From positions 61,223,593-61,287,592 of the forward strand of contig CM056738.1 in assembly GCA_029844215.1 (NCBI GenBank): a stretch of 64,000 nucleotides of DNA, in the 5' to 3' direction. The DNA comes from Przewalskia tangutica. Lineage: Eukaryota; Streptophyta; Magnoliopsida; Solanales; Solanaceae. The stretch's first letter is position 1. Each line of letters starts with the position of its first letter. This document shows positions 22,356-34,755 of the stretch, piece after piece. The position numbers and the translations under genes were made by a program. Below the pieces are notes generated by a model. That model was not told the DNA's origin. It was given only the letters and a program-made list of their open reading frames with translations, and did not search any database.

Positions 22356-25320
22356 CCTCCTTGTTGGTTTCGTCCCTCCCCTCTTCCCTTGTGAGGCCTT
22401 GGCCGAGGGGTGCACCCCCCCCTCCTAGAGGCCTTGGCCGAGGGCTACACCCTCCCAGTGGGTGCCGTGAGGTACCCCCTGCCTTGTTGATCTCGTAGAA
22501 TACACCCCCTCTTGGTAGAAATACTCTCAAAAGTATCAGACTATACCCAAATTACCTTAGCCGTATACCTTGTAGTATTCCAAAGAAACCTCTATACGTA
22601 GAGTCGGAAATACTACCAGATGTCCTTTTGTCTCAAACCGAAACCCTAAGGAAATCTTCATTGAGTGATTGAAGTAATTAAGTAGTTGGTTAGAACTTCT
22701 AAGGGTTGTTTGAGCGGTCGAGCACCGGAGTAGAGCTAAGCGTTGCTAAGGATCGACATTTATACTTGGATAATTATGGGCTTATCGAGGTAATTATCTT
22801 GTCCTCTATTTGTAATTGGAAATTACATGTTGTTAGATTATATAGTTGAAGTATACTATATATAGAACTAAGCTTAATCGCGGCAATGTCTTTTGACTTA
22901 AGCCCAAGAATCGAATCGAATCAGTAATTACATAGGTCCAGACATGGAGACTTGTGTAGTAGTACCGTGGAGTAGAATTGTACCCGTCGTTAGATATAAC
23001 CCCCGGTTGGCTTGCAGCCGCCCTGTTAGAGAGAGATTTACGCTCATGTGTGAGGTGCGAATTTTCTCAGAGAATGTTCTACGATAAGATCTTGATGTTA
23101 ATAAGCGCTTGTGGCCTTATAGGTCAAGTACTACGTGTGGCGCTCTACTTGGCTTAAGGAGTAGCCGATTGGAAGTACTTGAGCGTTTTGCTATTAGTCG
23201 ATACTGCCGCGAGGTATGTGAACCTCTTCCTATCTCTTCTAGCATGATATGTGTGAACTATGTAGTACGGTAGACGCATACGTACTAAATGTATTTGATT
23301 GGTGTAGAACATAAAAGTGTTATAACGCTTTACGGGAAGTTGGTTATAACGGCTTTATGTTGGTAAGAAAATACATGTGGTTTTTAAAAGGTAATCAATT
23401 GAACTATAATCGCTTGTTATGTGTTAATAAAGAACTTGAAGTATTTCAAAAGAGTTTTGAATCATTTTGAAAGAAGAAGTAATACTTGGTTTTTGAAAAC
23501 TTAAGAGTTATACTAGCTTTATGGGAAGTTAGGTATAACGGCTTAAGAATGTTTTACTGATTTCGGAAATCGAATGTAGCGACAAACCACGGAATAAGTC
23601 ATTAAAGGGAAATGTTTTGATTAATTAAGTATTAATAAAACCAAGAGCAACTTCCATCCGCATAAGCTAAGATGAGACAAAATGATATTTCCTAGATCAT
23701 GGTTTGTAATAAGATTGTTATAAACAAGAATATCCTACTCACATATAAGGCTTATGTTTCTCGATTGTTTAAAAGAAAATTATATTCTTAAATGAATAAG
23801 GCTATGAACCACTAAACCTTTCTAAAATAAGAAACGTGAACATTTGAAATTAGGCAAACTTGGACGCTTGGGAAATAATGTTGTTACTTGATTTTACAAA
23901 GGTAAGAGTTTTGGTTTTCTTAAAAGGACGGTCACTCTATTTTATACTACGTATCAGGTGACTTATGTGAAAGAAACAGATCTTTTAAAGATTTAATGTG
24001 TGAAGTACTTTGGGGTTAGATAATTCAACTTGTTAGTGAAGCACCTGTGTGAATAACTTGATTGTATCGGTTTGTGATAGCCTTATAATACTTTCTTGTT
24101 GATTTGAGAAGTAAACATGTTAGGATGCTACGTGTTAGTATCTTGTGATGTTAGTGTAAAGGGGTTTTCCTCGATCGCGCTTTAAAGTTGTTTGACTATC
24201 ATCCGTTATGTTGGTATTGTACCACTCACCTTGACTTGGTCCCGAGGTTAAGTCGCCTCCGACGCGGTAGACTCAGCGGTCCGGGACCATGATTCGAGGA
24301 TACCTACGCGGTCCGTGGATCCATGCGAACTACGGAGTTCCGTGTTAGTTTACGGCCTCGTGGTCACGCGGTCTTTGTGGCCACGCGGATCGCGAGTCCG
24401 TGACGACGCCGGGAGTAGCTACCTCGATGCGGGGTTATACCTCACGCGCCTATGAGGTTGGCCTACGCGAGTCGCGAGAGTTCTGTGGCTAGACGCGCAC
24501 ATTTGATATCGCGGCGAGTGACCAGCCTTTTATCATGTGACGGCAGACAGATATCATGACACATTTTATGACCTTGTTGGTACTGTGGTGTTAGTAGTCG
24601 GCTATGCCTTCAGATTACCCTGCATCGCTTTATTAGGACACAGGTGGGACCCGTGTTCATGTGTATTCCTTGGTGTTTGTGTATCATAACCGCCGTGATG
24701 GCGAAGGTATTCCACGCACGATTGATGTTGTGGGCGTGAGACCCATTGGAAAAATTGAGTGATGACTTGAGGCGTGAGTCCCGACTTGACACGATCGCTA
24801 CTTATGGTGAATTGTAGTTTGTTATCATACATGTCTCCCGCTTTGTATAGACTACTATGATTTCATTTACGATTTATTTTCGCCACATACTTGGTACTGT
24901 TATCGACCTCCTTCTGGGCCGCTGCTCACGCCGCAGTAAAGGTACACCGCCATTGATCCTCGCTCTTAGGGTCACGCCACAGCGTGAAAGCTCCGCTTTC
25001 TCGAGGCTTATCATGGTATAGTCCCTGTTGTTGTAGGTGTTTACATTCGTGGTATGGCGGGCCCGCCCCGCCATTGTTGTCGTATCATTTCTTAGAGGTC
25101 TGTAGTACCGTTGTGGGCAGGGTTTGTAAAAGGGATTAAAACTGTTCATGTTGGAAAAGTTGTTATTTATATATATGCCGAAAGGCAAGTTTTTCTCAGA
25201 TTATTGTTTCATATTTCATAATATGTCTCGTATTGTTTTATGTTCCGCTGATTACTCTGATGTTGTATCACTAGGGTGCCCGGGGTAAGGCACTACCACG
25301 CCCGGAATCGGGTCGTGACA
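22351..25320 (+). repeat. 3' LTR of C, second part
   Basis: Continues the LTR cut at 11927 and ends CGGGTCGTGACA at 25320. Collinear with 6080-9081. Contains the stem-loop block near 23210-23240 and the decayed tandem block 24255-24560. No gene. Many differences from the 5' LTR fall at CTG/CAG sites. Confidence 0.9.
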
Positions 25321-25611
25321 ACCTTCGTGTCGTTCGGTATTCGAGCTGGTCGAGCTCCGTGGCTTCGGTTCACTGTTTACGTGAGTGCTAGCCGCCAGGA
25401 TTCATGTCCCTCCGCATTGCACGATGGCAAACATCATCCCGAAATTTCGCTTTTTTATCGGTGCTTGTTTCACCGCGCCGCTGGGCCATGTGACGAGATC
25501 AGGCTTATAGAGAGGTACCGCAGCTTGGCGCAGCCTACCGATGGATCGGGCGTGTTCATCGCTTTCATAGCATGCTACCAGGCGCACTTTATGATTAGAG
25601 TGGAGCGGTAG
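25321..25611 (+). pseudogene. gag: gag of element B, second part (zinc-knuckle region)
   Basis: This is the continuation of the gag interrupted at 5357. Reading across it gives HDGKHHPEI and then a stretch around 25455-25495 whose bases fit the cysteine-histidine knuckle of gag, which binds the element RNA. The cysteines and histidine fall in different frames, so the motif is broken. It is followed by ERYRSLAQPTDGS, typical of the linker after the knuckle. The frame runs to 25611. Confidence 0.72.
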
Positions 25612-26543
25612 CTTCAGGTATATCCTTAACCATCTAGAGGCTTGTATGTTTTGATGTTATGTTAATGTGTTGAGTGTTATGTTCGGATAGCTTTGTGCTA
25701 AAATGTGATTTAGGAACCTGGTTGGGGAAAAAGGGTAAGCCTGGGGGTGAGAAAATGATGAACCTTAGAATATTACAGTGAGACCTTAGATGTAAGGCCG
25801 TCTTGAGTACAAGATTTTGCGAGTGATCCTTGTCAGAGTGCATTTTATGCCTAGAATATATTGTGTGATAAGTCTCTGGGTTGGGTAAATGAAAGTGGTA
25901 TCTTTCATGATGTGATTTAGCAAGGTTATTCCGGATCGAGAAACAAGAGAGTTGGCGTGACGGAGGGTCGGGTTGAGGGCGTGTTGCGGTCAACCCGTGA
26001 GTCTGAATGAGGTGGTCACTCAGGTGGTCCCGCCAGGTGGTAGGGTCACCAGGGTGCTAGGCCCAAGTTTTGATGACCATCGTATGAGTTCGTGGATACG
26101 TTCGACCAGAAGTAGATCGTGAAGGCCGGGAATGGCCTTAAGGAAGATCGAGGCTAATAAGATGACCAAGTTGGGAGGTAGTGACTCCAAGTTTCGGAAA
26201 CTAAAGTGTGGTAAGTATGCTAAAAGAGTTCAAGAGTTCGAGAAGAGTACGACGAGTAAGGGTAGAGGCGAGCATGTATTGCGAGCATAGATATGATCAT
26301 TTCTTGTAAAGGGAGAAGGTGCGAAGGATGTATATTTTAGACCTCAGGAATCGCATGCGATCCGCACCATTTGTTGGTCGCGGAGCGACGCTAGAACCTC
26401 GCGCAAAGTGACAAAAGTTTGTGATGTTAGAGGTGTTTCCTCGTGGACTCGATATAAGTATTTGCGTGCATGTGTTGTTTCGTGGCCAGTTGTGGCGTTG
26501 ACAACTTATTAGAAGAACTTTATCGTTATCCGTCTTGAGAAGG
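25612..26543 (+). other. Internal non-coding region of B
   Basis: No pol gene is recognisable; gag is followed almost directly by the 3' region. It holds the conserved GGTGGTCCCGCC and TAGGCCCAAGTTT block (26016-26077) and a GACCAAGTTGGGAGGTAGTG stretch resembling one in J (49474). A fragment of the CCATTTGTTGGTCG segment lies near 26369. Confidence 0.55.
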
Positions 26544-26578
26544 AACATTCGGGACGAATGTTTCTAAGGAGGGGAGAA
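26544..26578 (+). other. Hairpin and polypurine tract of B
   Basis: AACATTCG/CGAATGTT inverted repeat at 26544-26562 and purine run AAGGAGGGGAGAA at 26566-26578, abutting the 3' LTR. Confidence 0.85.
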
Positions 26579-26984
26579 TGTTATACCCCGTATTTCCAGA
26601 GTATGTACGTGAACGCGTACGTATTATAATTTGAGCCTTAAAGTTGGCTAGTTTCGAAATTTGTACACAACACCCGATTAGAGTCGTTTTTCGCCGCAAC
26701 GCTTTCCATTAGCCGTAGGAAAAATTCCGCTATGTCATTTATAATTTTTATGGATTTTTCCGAGAGACGAAACATTTTGGATCAACGAGGGTGACATGTG
26801 TCACCTCACATTGGAAGCAAGCGGACGCAAAGAGGACGACTTGGGCACGCTTTTGTGCAAACAAATGTAGTCGAGCGGTTAGGTAGGATATTTTGGGTAG
26901 ATGGATAAGGTAGCACGGCTTAATCTTGCCTTACACTTGCCTAACACTTGATGGATCTCGCCATTGGTTGGCCTTCACTTGACC

Positions 26985-26992
26985 TATAAATA
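26985..26992 (+). promoter_or_regulatory. TATA box of B 3' LTR
   Basis: TATAAATA in the same CACTTGACC context as in A (27-34). Confidence 0.68.
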
Positions 26993-28846
26993 CCCTCTAG
27001 TTGAAGACTTTCTTCATCCAAAACTTGAGCAATCTAACTAAGTCTCAAAATACCCTCTCCTCGAGCTGGCCCACCACACCCCCTCCCCTCAGAGCCCTCG
27101 CCGAGAGCCACCTCCTCCTCAGGTGTTTTGCCGTGGGTACCCCTAGCCTAGTTGTCTCGTATAAATACCCCCTTTGTGGTATAGAAATACTCTCCAAGTA
27201 TTGTTATAATGCCCAAATACCTTGGCCCAAATACCTTGTAGTATTCCCAAGGTTACACTTTTACAAAAGCCCGTAAAATACTATTATACTTCCTCACCAC
27301 AAAAACAAAACCCTAAGTAAATCTTCACCCGTAGTTGAAGTCATAAATAGAAGTTGGTTAGAACTTCTGGGTTGGAACGGACGAGCCGAGTAGGAGCTAA
27401 ACGTTGTTCAGATCGACATATAAACTCGGATAATTTGGGCTTATCGAGGTAAACATTCTTGACCTTACAGTAATTGGAAATTACATGTTGTAGAGTATAT
27501 AGTTAAGTATACTATATATAGAACTGAACATAGTTGTGCGGCAATGTCTTTTGACTTAAGCTCGAATAATACTTACGCAATGTTCGCGACTTAAGCTGAA
27601 TTTAAAGAAGAGAATCGAATCGTAATTACATAGATCAGACAAAGAGACTTGTGTAACATTACTTGTGTAGTAGAATTGTACACGCCCGTTAGGCGTGTTA
27701 ACCCTCGGTTGGCTTGGTAGCTACCGATAGAGGAGGAGATTTACGCCATTGCGGGGAGGTGCCGAATTTTCAGAGAATATTTTACGCCGGGATCTAAAGA
27801 TATTAATAGGCGCCAGGCCTCTATAGGTTGTAGTACTACGTGTGGAGTGATCCGCTGACCGAGAGCCGACACGGTTGAGGTACTGGAGCGCTTTTGCTAT
27901 TAGTCGATAATCGTCGCGAGGTATGTGAACCTCTTCCTATCTCGTTCTAGCATGATATGTGTAATAACTATGTAGTACGGTAGACGCATATATGTTTAAT
28001 GTATTTGATTGGTTTGAAACATAAAGTGTTATAACGCTTTATGGGAAGTTGTTATAACACTTTATGTAGGTAAGAAAATACTTGTGGTTTTTAAGAGGTA
28101 AATCGATTTGAACTATAACCGGTCTATGTGATAATAAAGAACTTGAAGTATTTCAAAAGATTTTTGAATCATTTTGAGAGAAGAAGTAATACTTGGTTTT
28201 TGAAACTTAAGAGTTATACTAGCTTTATGGGAAGTTAGGTATAACGCTTAAAATGTTTTACGATTTCGAAATCGTAATGTGTATCGACAAACCATCGCAG
28301 CGTTAATAAAAGGAAATGTTTTGGACAGATTTAGTATTATTAAAACCAAGAGAAACTTCCATCCGCATAGAAGCTAAGATGAGACAAAATGACATTTCCT
28401 AGATCATGGTCGCTATTAAGATTTATTATAAACAAGAATAACCTACTCACTTATAAGACATAGGTTTCTCAAAACGTTTAAAGGAGAATTATGTTTTAAA
28501 GGATTTAAAACTATGAACTACTAAACCTTTTTCTAAAATGAGAAACTTGAGCATTCGAAATTAGGCAAACTTGAACGCTTGGAAAATAAGGTTGTTACTT
28601 GATTTTACAAAGGAAAGCATTTTGGTTTACTTAACAATGTTAGTCACTCAAATTTTATACTACGTATCGGGTGACCTTTGTAAAAGAAATGGATCTTAAA
28701 AGGAATTTAACTGACATAGTACTTTAAGGTTAAAATCCGACTTTGACATAAAATGAAAGTACCTTGAGTCGTGTGTAACTTGCTTATGCTTGTTGTTATG
28801 AAACTTGACCATGTTACGGTGATAACCTTGTTGTGCAAGCATCGTG

Positions 28847-29098
28847 TTCTACTCGAGCACCGGCTCATCCGAATGTATTTCACTTGACACGGGTCATCCG
28901 AATGTATTTCACTTGATTACCGGGTCATCCGAATGTATTTCACTTGATTACCGGTCATCCGAATGTATTTCACTTGATTACCGGCTCATCCGGAATGTAT
29001 TTCACTCGACTACGGCTCATCCGAATGTATATCACTTGACTACGGCTCATCCGGAATGTATTTCATCGACTACCGGCTCATCCGAATGTATTCCACAC
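28847..29098 (+). repeat. Minisatellite of B 3' LTR, ~31-34-bp unit x 8
   Basis: Eight copies of a unit around CTCATCCGAATGTATTTCAC, against seven in the 5' LTR at 3340-3580. Units here are mostly one to three bases shorter, mainly from loss of G in GGG runs. Confidence 0.9.
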
Positions 29099-30154
29099 GC
29101 TTTATATTGGGTCCATAAGATGGGCCGAGACCGTTATACGTATCACATGATTTGTACCTAGACCGGCAGTGAGGAAGAAGTTCCACGTACGAGGATGACT
29201 TTGAGGCGTGAGTCCCCGACTTGACATGATCGCTTCTATGTTGTGAATCGTAGTTTGGTTATCATACATGTCTCCGCTTTATATAGACTATTATGATTTC
29301 ATTTACGATTTTACGCTTCACATACTTGGTACCAGATCGACCTCCTTCGGGTGCGCTCATGCCGCAGTAAAAGGTACATCGGCGTCGATCCCCGCTTTAG
29401 GATCACCTTTCAGATTGAAGCTCCGCCTTCTCGAGGCTTATCTTTTGGTATGTTACCCGAGTCCGTAGAGATTCTTATACATTCGTGGTGGCGCGGGTCC
29501 CGTCCCCACAAAGCCATTGTAAAAATCTTAGAGGTCAGAGTAATCGCTGTAAGCGTGGTTTGTAAAAAGGATAACCGTCGGTATTTATGTATATATGATG
29601 AAGGCAACTGCTTTGGTTGGCCTGCTTATTTATCTTTTCTCTTAATTCATGTTCATGTTTTTATTTCCGCTGATTTTCTCGATGATGTATCACTAGGGTG
29701 CCCGGGTAAGGCACCAACACGCCCGGTTCGGTCGTGACAATGCACTTAAGAATGTTATAACAACTATGACGGACAGTGGCCCCGCCATACCCCGAATGTA
29801 CAAGAACCTAAAACTCGTGGAAACATACCAAAAGATAAGCCTCCGAGAAACGGAGCTTCCTAATACGCCGAATCGTGATCCCATGAGCGAGGATCAACAA
29901 TCGGTGTACTTACCGCAGATGTAACGCACTGGGCGAGGTTAGTACAACAGTACCAAGTATGTGAAATCGAAAATATCAAAATGAAATCATAATAGTCTAT
30001 ATAAAAATGTAAGACATATATGATAACAAAACTACGCTCATAACATAAAAGCGCCATGTCAAGTCGTGACTCACGCTCAAAGTCATCCTCACGCCCGTGG
30101 AACTTCTTCCTCACCGCCAGCCTAGGTATAAATCGTGGTGATACGATAACATGT

Positions 30155-30364
30155 CTCTACCATCTCATGGACTCCTGTCGGACGTGTGGAATACATTCCC
30201 GGCCCATCTCATGGACTCGGATCGAATCGCAGGAATACATTCCTGCTCATCCCATGAACTCGGTATCGTGTGAAATACATTCTCGGTTCATCCCATGAAC
30301 ACGGTGTCGAGTGAAATACATTCCCGGTTCATCCCATGAACGCGGTGTCGAGTGAAATACATTC
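30155..30364 (-). repeat. Minisatellite of LTR G, first part (~41-bp unit)
   Basis: Five units like GGTTCATCCCATGAACGCGG with TGTCGAGTGAAATACATTCC. The array continues for four more units at 39859-40010 on the far side of F. The CGAGTGAAATACATTCCCGG core is the reverse complement of the B unit core, so the B and G arrays share an origin while unit length changed from about 33 to about 41 bp. Confidence 0.9.
30360..30364. other. Left target-site duplication of F (CATTC)
   Basis: CATTC before TGTTATACC. Identical CATTC at 39859-39863 after the other end of F. The pentamer is part of the G minisatellite unit. Confidence 0.9.
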
Positions 30365-33300
30365 TGTTATACCCCGTATTTCCAGAGTATGTACGCAGGA
30401 ACGTACGTAGGAAATTTCGAACTTCAAGTAGGCTTGGCCGATTTAATTTTGTGCACAACACCTTGCTAGAGTCGCTTTTCGTAAACGCTTTCACACTTTC
30501 GTAGGGAATTTCCGCTATGTCATTTTTAATTTTGCGGATTTTTCCGAGAGACGAACATTTTGGACCAACAAGAGGGCGCCACTTGGCACCTCCAATTGGG
30601 CTTGAAATCGCCCAACTTGGACGAAATGGACAAGGTAAGACACGTTGTGCCTTGACAAAGTCAAGGGTAGGTAGGATATTTGTGTTTGCAAATCCTAGCC
30701 CTACACTTGCCTAACACATGGTTTGATTCGCCTTTGGTTGGCCATCCTTGACCTATAAATACCCTCTCTCCCTTTGATGAATTCTTCATCCTTTCCACAA
30801 ATCTTTAAGTGTTAAACTCTCCTCCCTTGTTGTGGTTTTCGCCCCCTTTGAGGCTTAGCCGAGAGCACCCTTCCCCTCGTCGAGAGTACCCCTAGTGGGT
30901 AGGCCGAGGGTATACACCCCCTCCTTGGGTGCTAGCCATGGGTACCCCTAGCCTAGTTGTTTTCATATAATACCCTCTCTTGGTAGAAATCCTCTCAAAG
31001 TAGTGTTATAATGCCCAAATTACCTTAGCCGTATACCTTGTAGTATTCTAAGGTTATACCTATACGAAAAGCCCGAAAATACTATTATACTTCCCGTCAG
31101 TCACAAAACCGAAACCCTAGGAAAATCTTCACCCGTAGTTGAAGTCATAAGTAGAAGTTGGTTAGAACTTCTAAGGGTTGGTTGGAGCGGCCTGAGCGCA
31201 CTGAGTAGAGCTAAACCTTGCTCAGACCGACATTTAAACTCGATAATTATGGGCTTATCGAGGTAAATATCTTGTCCTCTATTGTAATTGGAAATTACAT
31301 GATTGTTAGACTATATAGTTGAAGTATACTATATATTTAGAATCGAACGTAGTTATCGGCAATGTCTTTTGACTTAAGCCCGAATTTAAAGAAGATTACC
31401 GAATCAGAATTACTTAGGTCAGACATGCAGAGACTTGTGAAGTAGTACCGTGGAGTAGAATTGTACGTTAGGTTAGATGTATAACCCCCGGTTGGCTTGG
31501 TAGCCTACCGATAGATGAGGAGATTTACGCCGTCATGCTGGGAGGTCGTCGAATTTTCTGTAGAGAATGTTCTACGGCGATCTAAATGTTAATAAGCTAC
31601 TTGTGGCCTTATAGGTTGAAGTACTACGTATGGCGCGATCATCGGCTAAGGAGTAGCCGACGGTTTGAAGTACTTGAGCGCTTTGCTATTAGTCGATACT
31701 CGCCGCGAGGTATGTGAACCTCTTCCTATCTCTTCTAGCATGATATGTGTGAACTATGTAAGACGGTGACGCATACGTGCTAAATGTATTTGATTGGTTT
31801 AAAACATAAAGTGTTATAACAACTTTATGGGAAGTTGGTTATAACGACTTTATGTTGGTAAGAAAATACTTGTGGTTTTTAAAAGGTAATCGATTTGAAC
31901 TATAATCGGCGTGTTATGTGTTAATAAAGAACTTGAAGTATTTCAAAAGATTTTTGAATCATTTGAAAGAAGAAGTAATACTTGATTTGTTTTGAAAACT
32001 TAAGAGTTATGCTAGCTTTATGGAAAGTTAGGTATAACGCCTTAAGAATGTTTTACCGATTTTGGAAATCGAATGTGTATCGACAAACCATCGCAGCTTA
32101 TAAGAGGAAATGTTTTTAATAATTAAGTATTATTAAAACCAGAGAAACTTCCATCCGCATAGAAGCTAAGATGAGACAAAATGATATTTCCTAGATCATG
32201 GTCATTGTAATAAAATTGTTATAAACAAGAATATCCTTCTCACATATAAGACTTATGTTTCTCAGATAGTTTAAAGGAGAATTATATTCTTAAATGAATA
32301 AGACTATGAACTACGAAACCTTTCTAAAATGAGAAACTTGAACATTGGAAATTAGGCAAACTTGATCATTGGAAAAGAATGTTGCTACTTGATTTTACAA
32401 AGAGAAGTAATTGATTTACTTTAAAAGGATAGTCACTCTATTTTATACTACGGTATTGTGTGACATTGTGAAAGTAACGATCTTTTAAAGAGTTAATGTA
32501 TGAAGTACTTTGGGGATAAAACCCGAACTTGTTGGCATATAGTAGAAAGTACCTTGTGTGTATAACTTGATTGTGTTGGTTTGTGATAGCCCGTAATACT
32601 TTCTTGTTGATTGATAAGTAAACATGCTAGGATGCTACGTGTTAGTATCTTGTGATGTTGTGTAAAGCGGTTTCCTTTGTTGTGCGCTTATGTTGCTTAA
32701 CGATAAGTCGTTGTGTTAGTATTTTACATCACTCATCTCGAGATGATTCCCGGGTTGTCCTCCGACGCGGGTAGACTCAGCGGTCGATGGACCTATGATT
32801 CGAGAATACCTCACGCAGTCCCGTGGTCTATGCGCGAGCTACGAGAGTTCCGTGTTAGCGCGCCCTTTATGGGCACGCGGTCCATGTGGCTACGCGGATC
32901 GCGAAGTCCGTGACGACGCCGGAGTAGCTACCGATGCGGGAATACCTCACGCGGCCGATGAGATTGGCCTACGCGGAGCTGCGGAGTTCCAGGTTAGACG
33001 ATACATTGACATCGCGCAAGTGGCCGCTTTGATCATGTGACGGTCTAGACAGATCTTATGATACGATTCATGACCTTGTTGGTACTGTGGGTTTTTAGTA
33101 GTCGGCTATGCCTTCGCATTTACCCCCGCATAGCTTTATTATGACACGTGGACCCGGTGTTCATGTGTTCCTCGTGCTTTTATATCATAGATCGCCAGCG
33201 ATGAAGGTATTCCACGCATGATTGATGTTGTGGCCCGAGACCCATTGTTATACTTCGAGTGATGACTTGAGGGCGTGAGTCCCCGACTTGACATGATCGC

Positions 33301-33807
33301 TTGTTGTAAATCGTAGTTTGGTTATCATACATGTCTCCCGCTTTATATGATCGCTATGATTTCATTTACGTGATGTATTTTCAGGCCACATACTTGCACT
33401 CAGATCGACTCTTCGGGGCCGCGTTCATGCCGCAGTTGAGGTACACCCAGCCGTTGATCCTAGCTCTCGTGGTCACGATTGGCGTTGGGAAGCTCCGCTT
33501 TCCGAGGCTTATCACGTATAGTCCCCGTCAGAGTAAGTGTTTACATTCGTGGTTTGGCGGCCCCGTCCCGCCACGGTTGTCATATCATTCGTAGAGGTCC
33601 GTAGTATTGTGGGCGGTGGTTTGTAAAAAGGATTAAACTGCTCATGTTGAAAAAGTTGTCATTTTTATATACGCCAAAGGCAAGTTTTTCTCGATTATTG
33701 TTTCATATTTCATAATATGTCTTGTATCGCTTTATGTTCTGATTACTCGATGTTGTATCACTAGGGTGCCCGGTAAGGCACCATCCACGCCTTAATCGGT
33801 CGTGACA
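30365..33807 (+). repeat. 5' LTR of element F
   Basis: Starts TGTTATACCCCG, ends GGTCGTGACA. TATA box TATAAATA at 30754-30761. Stem-loop block near 31706-31740. Decayed tandem block 32765-33060. No gene. Confidence 0.93.
30754..30761 (+). promoter_or_regulatory. TATA box of F 5' LTR
   Basis: TATAAATA, about 390 bp into the LTR and about 3.05 kb before its end; the copy in the 3' LTR is at 36802-36809. Confidence 0.7.
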
Positions 33808-33811
33808 AAAG

Positions 33812-33823
33812 TGGTATCGAGCG
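33812..33823 (+). other. Primer-binding site of F
   Basis: TGGTATCGAGCG, four bases after the LTR end. Confidence 0.82.
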
Positions 33824-34001
33824 CTTAATCCTGGAAAGTGTCTACGCATCGATCCAAGAAGTTCGATTATCGGTGTGTGCACCACACCAATAATCGTGAG
33901 GCTATAGGTATTTAGGATTGGTTTCTATTCTTCTCACTCGAGATCGTGCCTTAGAGCCGTGTTGTAAGTTGGACCTCCGACGTATTTCTTTCCTCACCGC
34001 T

Positions 34002-34755
34002 ATGCCTCCGTAGCAGGCAACCCGCCCAGAGGGCAAGGCGGCGGAGCCGCGAGCAGAGTACGTGAGGGTTACGTGGGCACAGGCCCAATCATCACCGTGG
34101 TGCTTCATTCGGGAGTTATGCGACGCCACTAGCCCCAAAGAGTTTAGCACGGCGCAGCAGCTCATCCGCGCCATGACATTTGAACCTTCGCCCACGATCG
34201 AACAGAGAATTTAGATTGCAAAGAGGCGACCCTGTTACTAGCTATAGATTTGGCTACCAGGGAGTATACCGATGTACCGCGAGTCTTGAGGACTATCTAA
34301 AAGAGGGTTGTGCAAGAGTAATTCTTCAGTTGGCTTCGAGCATGGCCTCGTACGCGCTTATGCGCAGCAGTCGAGAAGCGTAGAGATCGACGGGTTAACG
34401 GGCGGCAGCAGGCGAGGCCAGAGCAAAGAAGGTCCTTTGGTAACTTTCGAGGCAAGTCGCCTCACCAAAGAGATTTGATATGCACCTCCGCCAAGGCAGT
34501 GGTCTTCCACGGATATCGTGACGCTCGGCACGCAGGAGTTGGTCGAAACTCCGCATCTTCCGCTCATCAGGTGATGACGCCATCCCGGGAATGTCGTCTT
34601 TAGTTGGTACTTATTGTACCTATGACCGCCGTGGTCCGTTGTCGATAGAGTGTCCTTGCAGGAGGACTTTGCCTTCGCATCGTGGGTAGTTCGTCACCTC
34701 CCTTAGCTGCGCCTACGGCGAGTTTGATTAGAACGATCGGCGGAGTGAAGAAGAG
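34002..34755 (+). pseudogene. gag: gag remnant of element F
   Basis: The ATG at 34002 is followed at once by a stop in MPP*QATRPEGKAAEPRA. Pieces in changing frames then match gag: YTDVPRVL near 34270, the basic stretch KRRDRRVNGRQQARPEQR near 34375-34430, and SFGNFRGKSPHQR near 34435-34470, parallel to SFGNFRGGPPQQQ in B. After it comes the region matching the SLVGTCCTYD segment of D (about 34600). As in C and D, the central capsid part present in B (4919-5160) is lacking, so the three share one internal deletion. Confidence 0.74.

Larger units (their letters stand above)
5358..25320 (+). mobile_element. Element C: gypsy-type retrotransposon inserted in gag of B
   Basis: The 5' LTR is 5358-9081, the internal region 9082-11170, and the 3' LTR 11171-11927 plus 22351-25320, split by element D. 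The two LTRs are about 3724 and 3722 bp once D is set aside, which supports the reconstruction. The element keeps a gag remnant and the end of integrase but nothing recognisable of protease or reverse transcriptase. Its flanks are ACAGT (5353-5357) and ACCTT (25321-25325), which do not match well, so the target duplication has mutated or been affected by sequence error. The flanking sequence on both sides is gag of B. Confidence 0.9.
26579..29739 (+). repeat. 3' LTR of element B
   Basis: Starts TGTTATACCCCG at 26579 and ends GGTCGTGACA at 29739. TATA box at 26985-26992, stem-loop block near 27916-27950, minisatellite at 28847-29098. At 28668 it carries the uninterrupted CTACG site that element A hit in the 5' LTR. 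The next base begins minus-strand LTR sequence (G), so B itself was inserted in G. Confidence 0.92.
29740..30364 (-). repeat. Element G: minus-strand LTR, first visible part
   Basis: The sequence is the reverse complement of the conserved distal LTR blocks: GACGGACAGTGGCCCCGCC, then the GATAAGCCTCCGAGAAACGG region, followed by the minisatellite from 30155. It starts abruptly at 29740 without the TGTCACGAC end because B interrupts it; the missing end lies left of the window. It stops at 30364 where F begins. Confidence 0.85.

Noticed and set aside
22078..22530. 150-codon minus-strand frame
   Set aside because: It crosses the D/C junction at 22350, so it is a product of insertion and reads LTR sequence from two elements.
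5353..25325. Perfect target-site duplication for C
   Set aside because: ACAGT and ACCTT match at only three of five bases; the insertion is instead supported by gag continuity and LTR lengths.
25276..25611. A separate 111-codon gene
   Set aside because: The first 45 bases are the C LTR end; the rest is the continuation of B gag after the C insertion.
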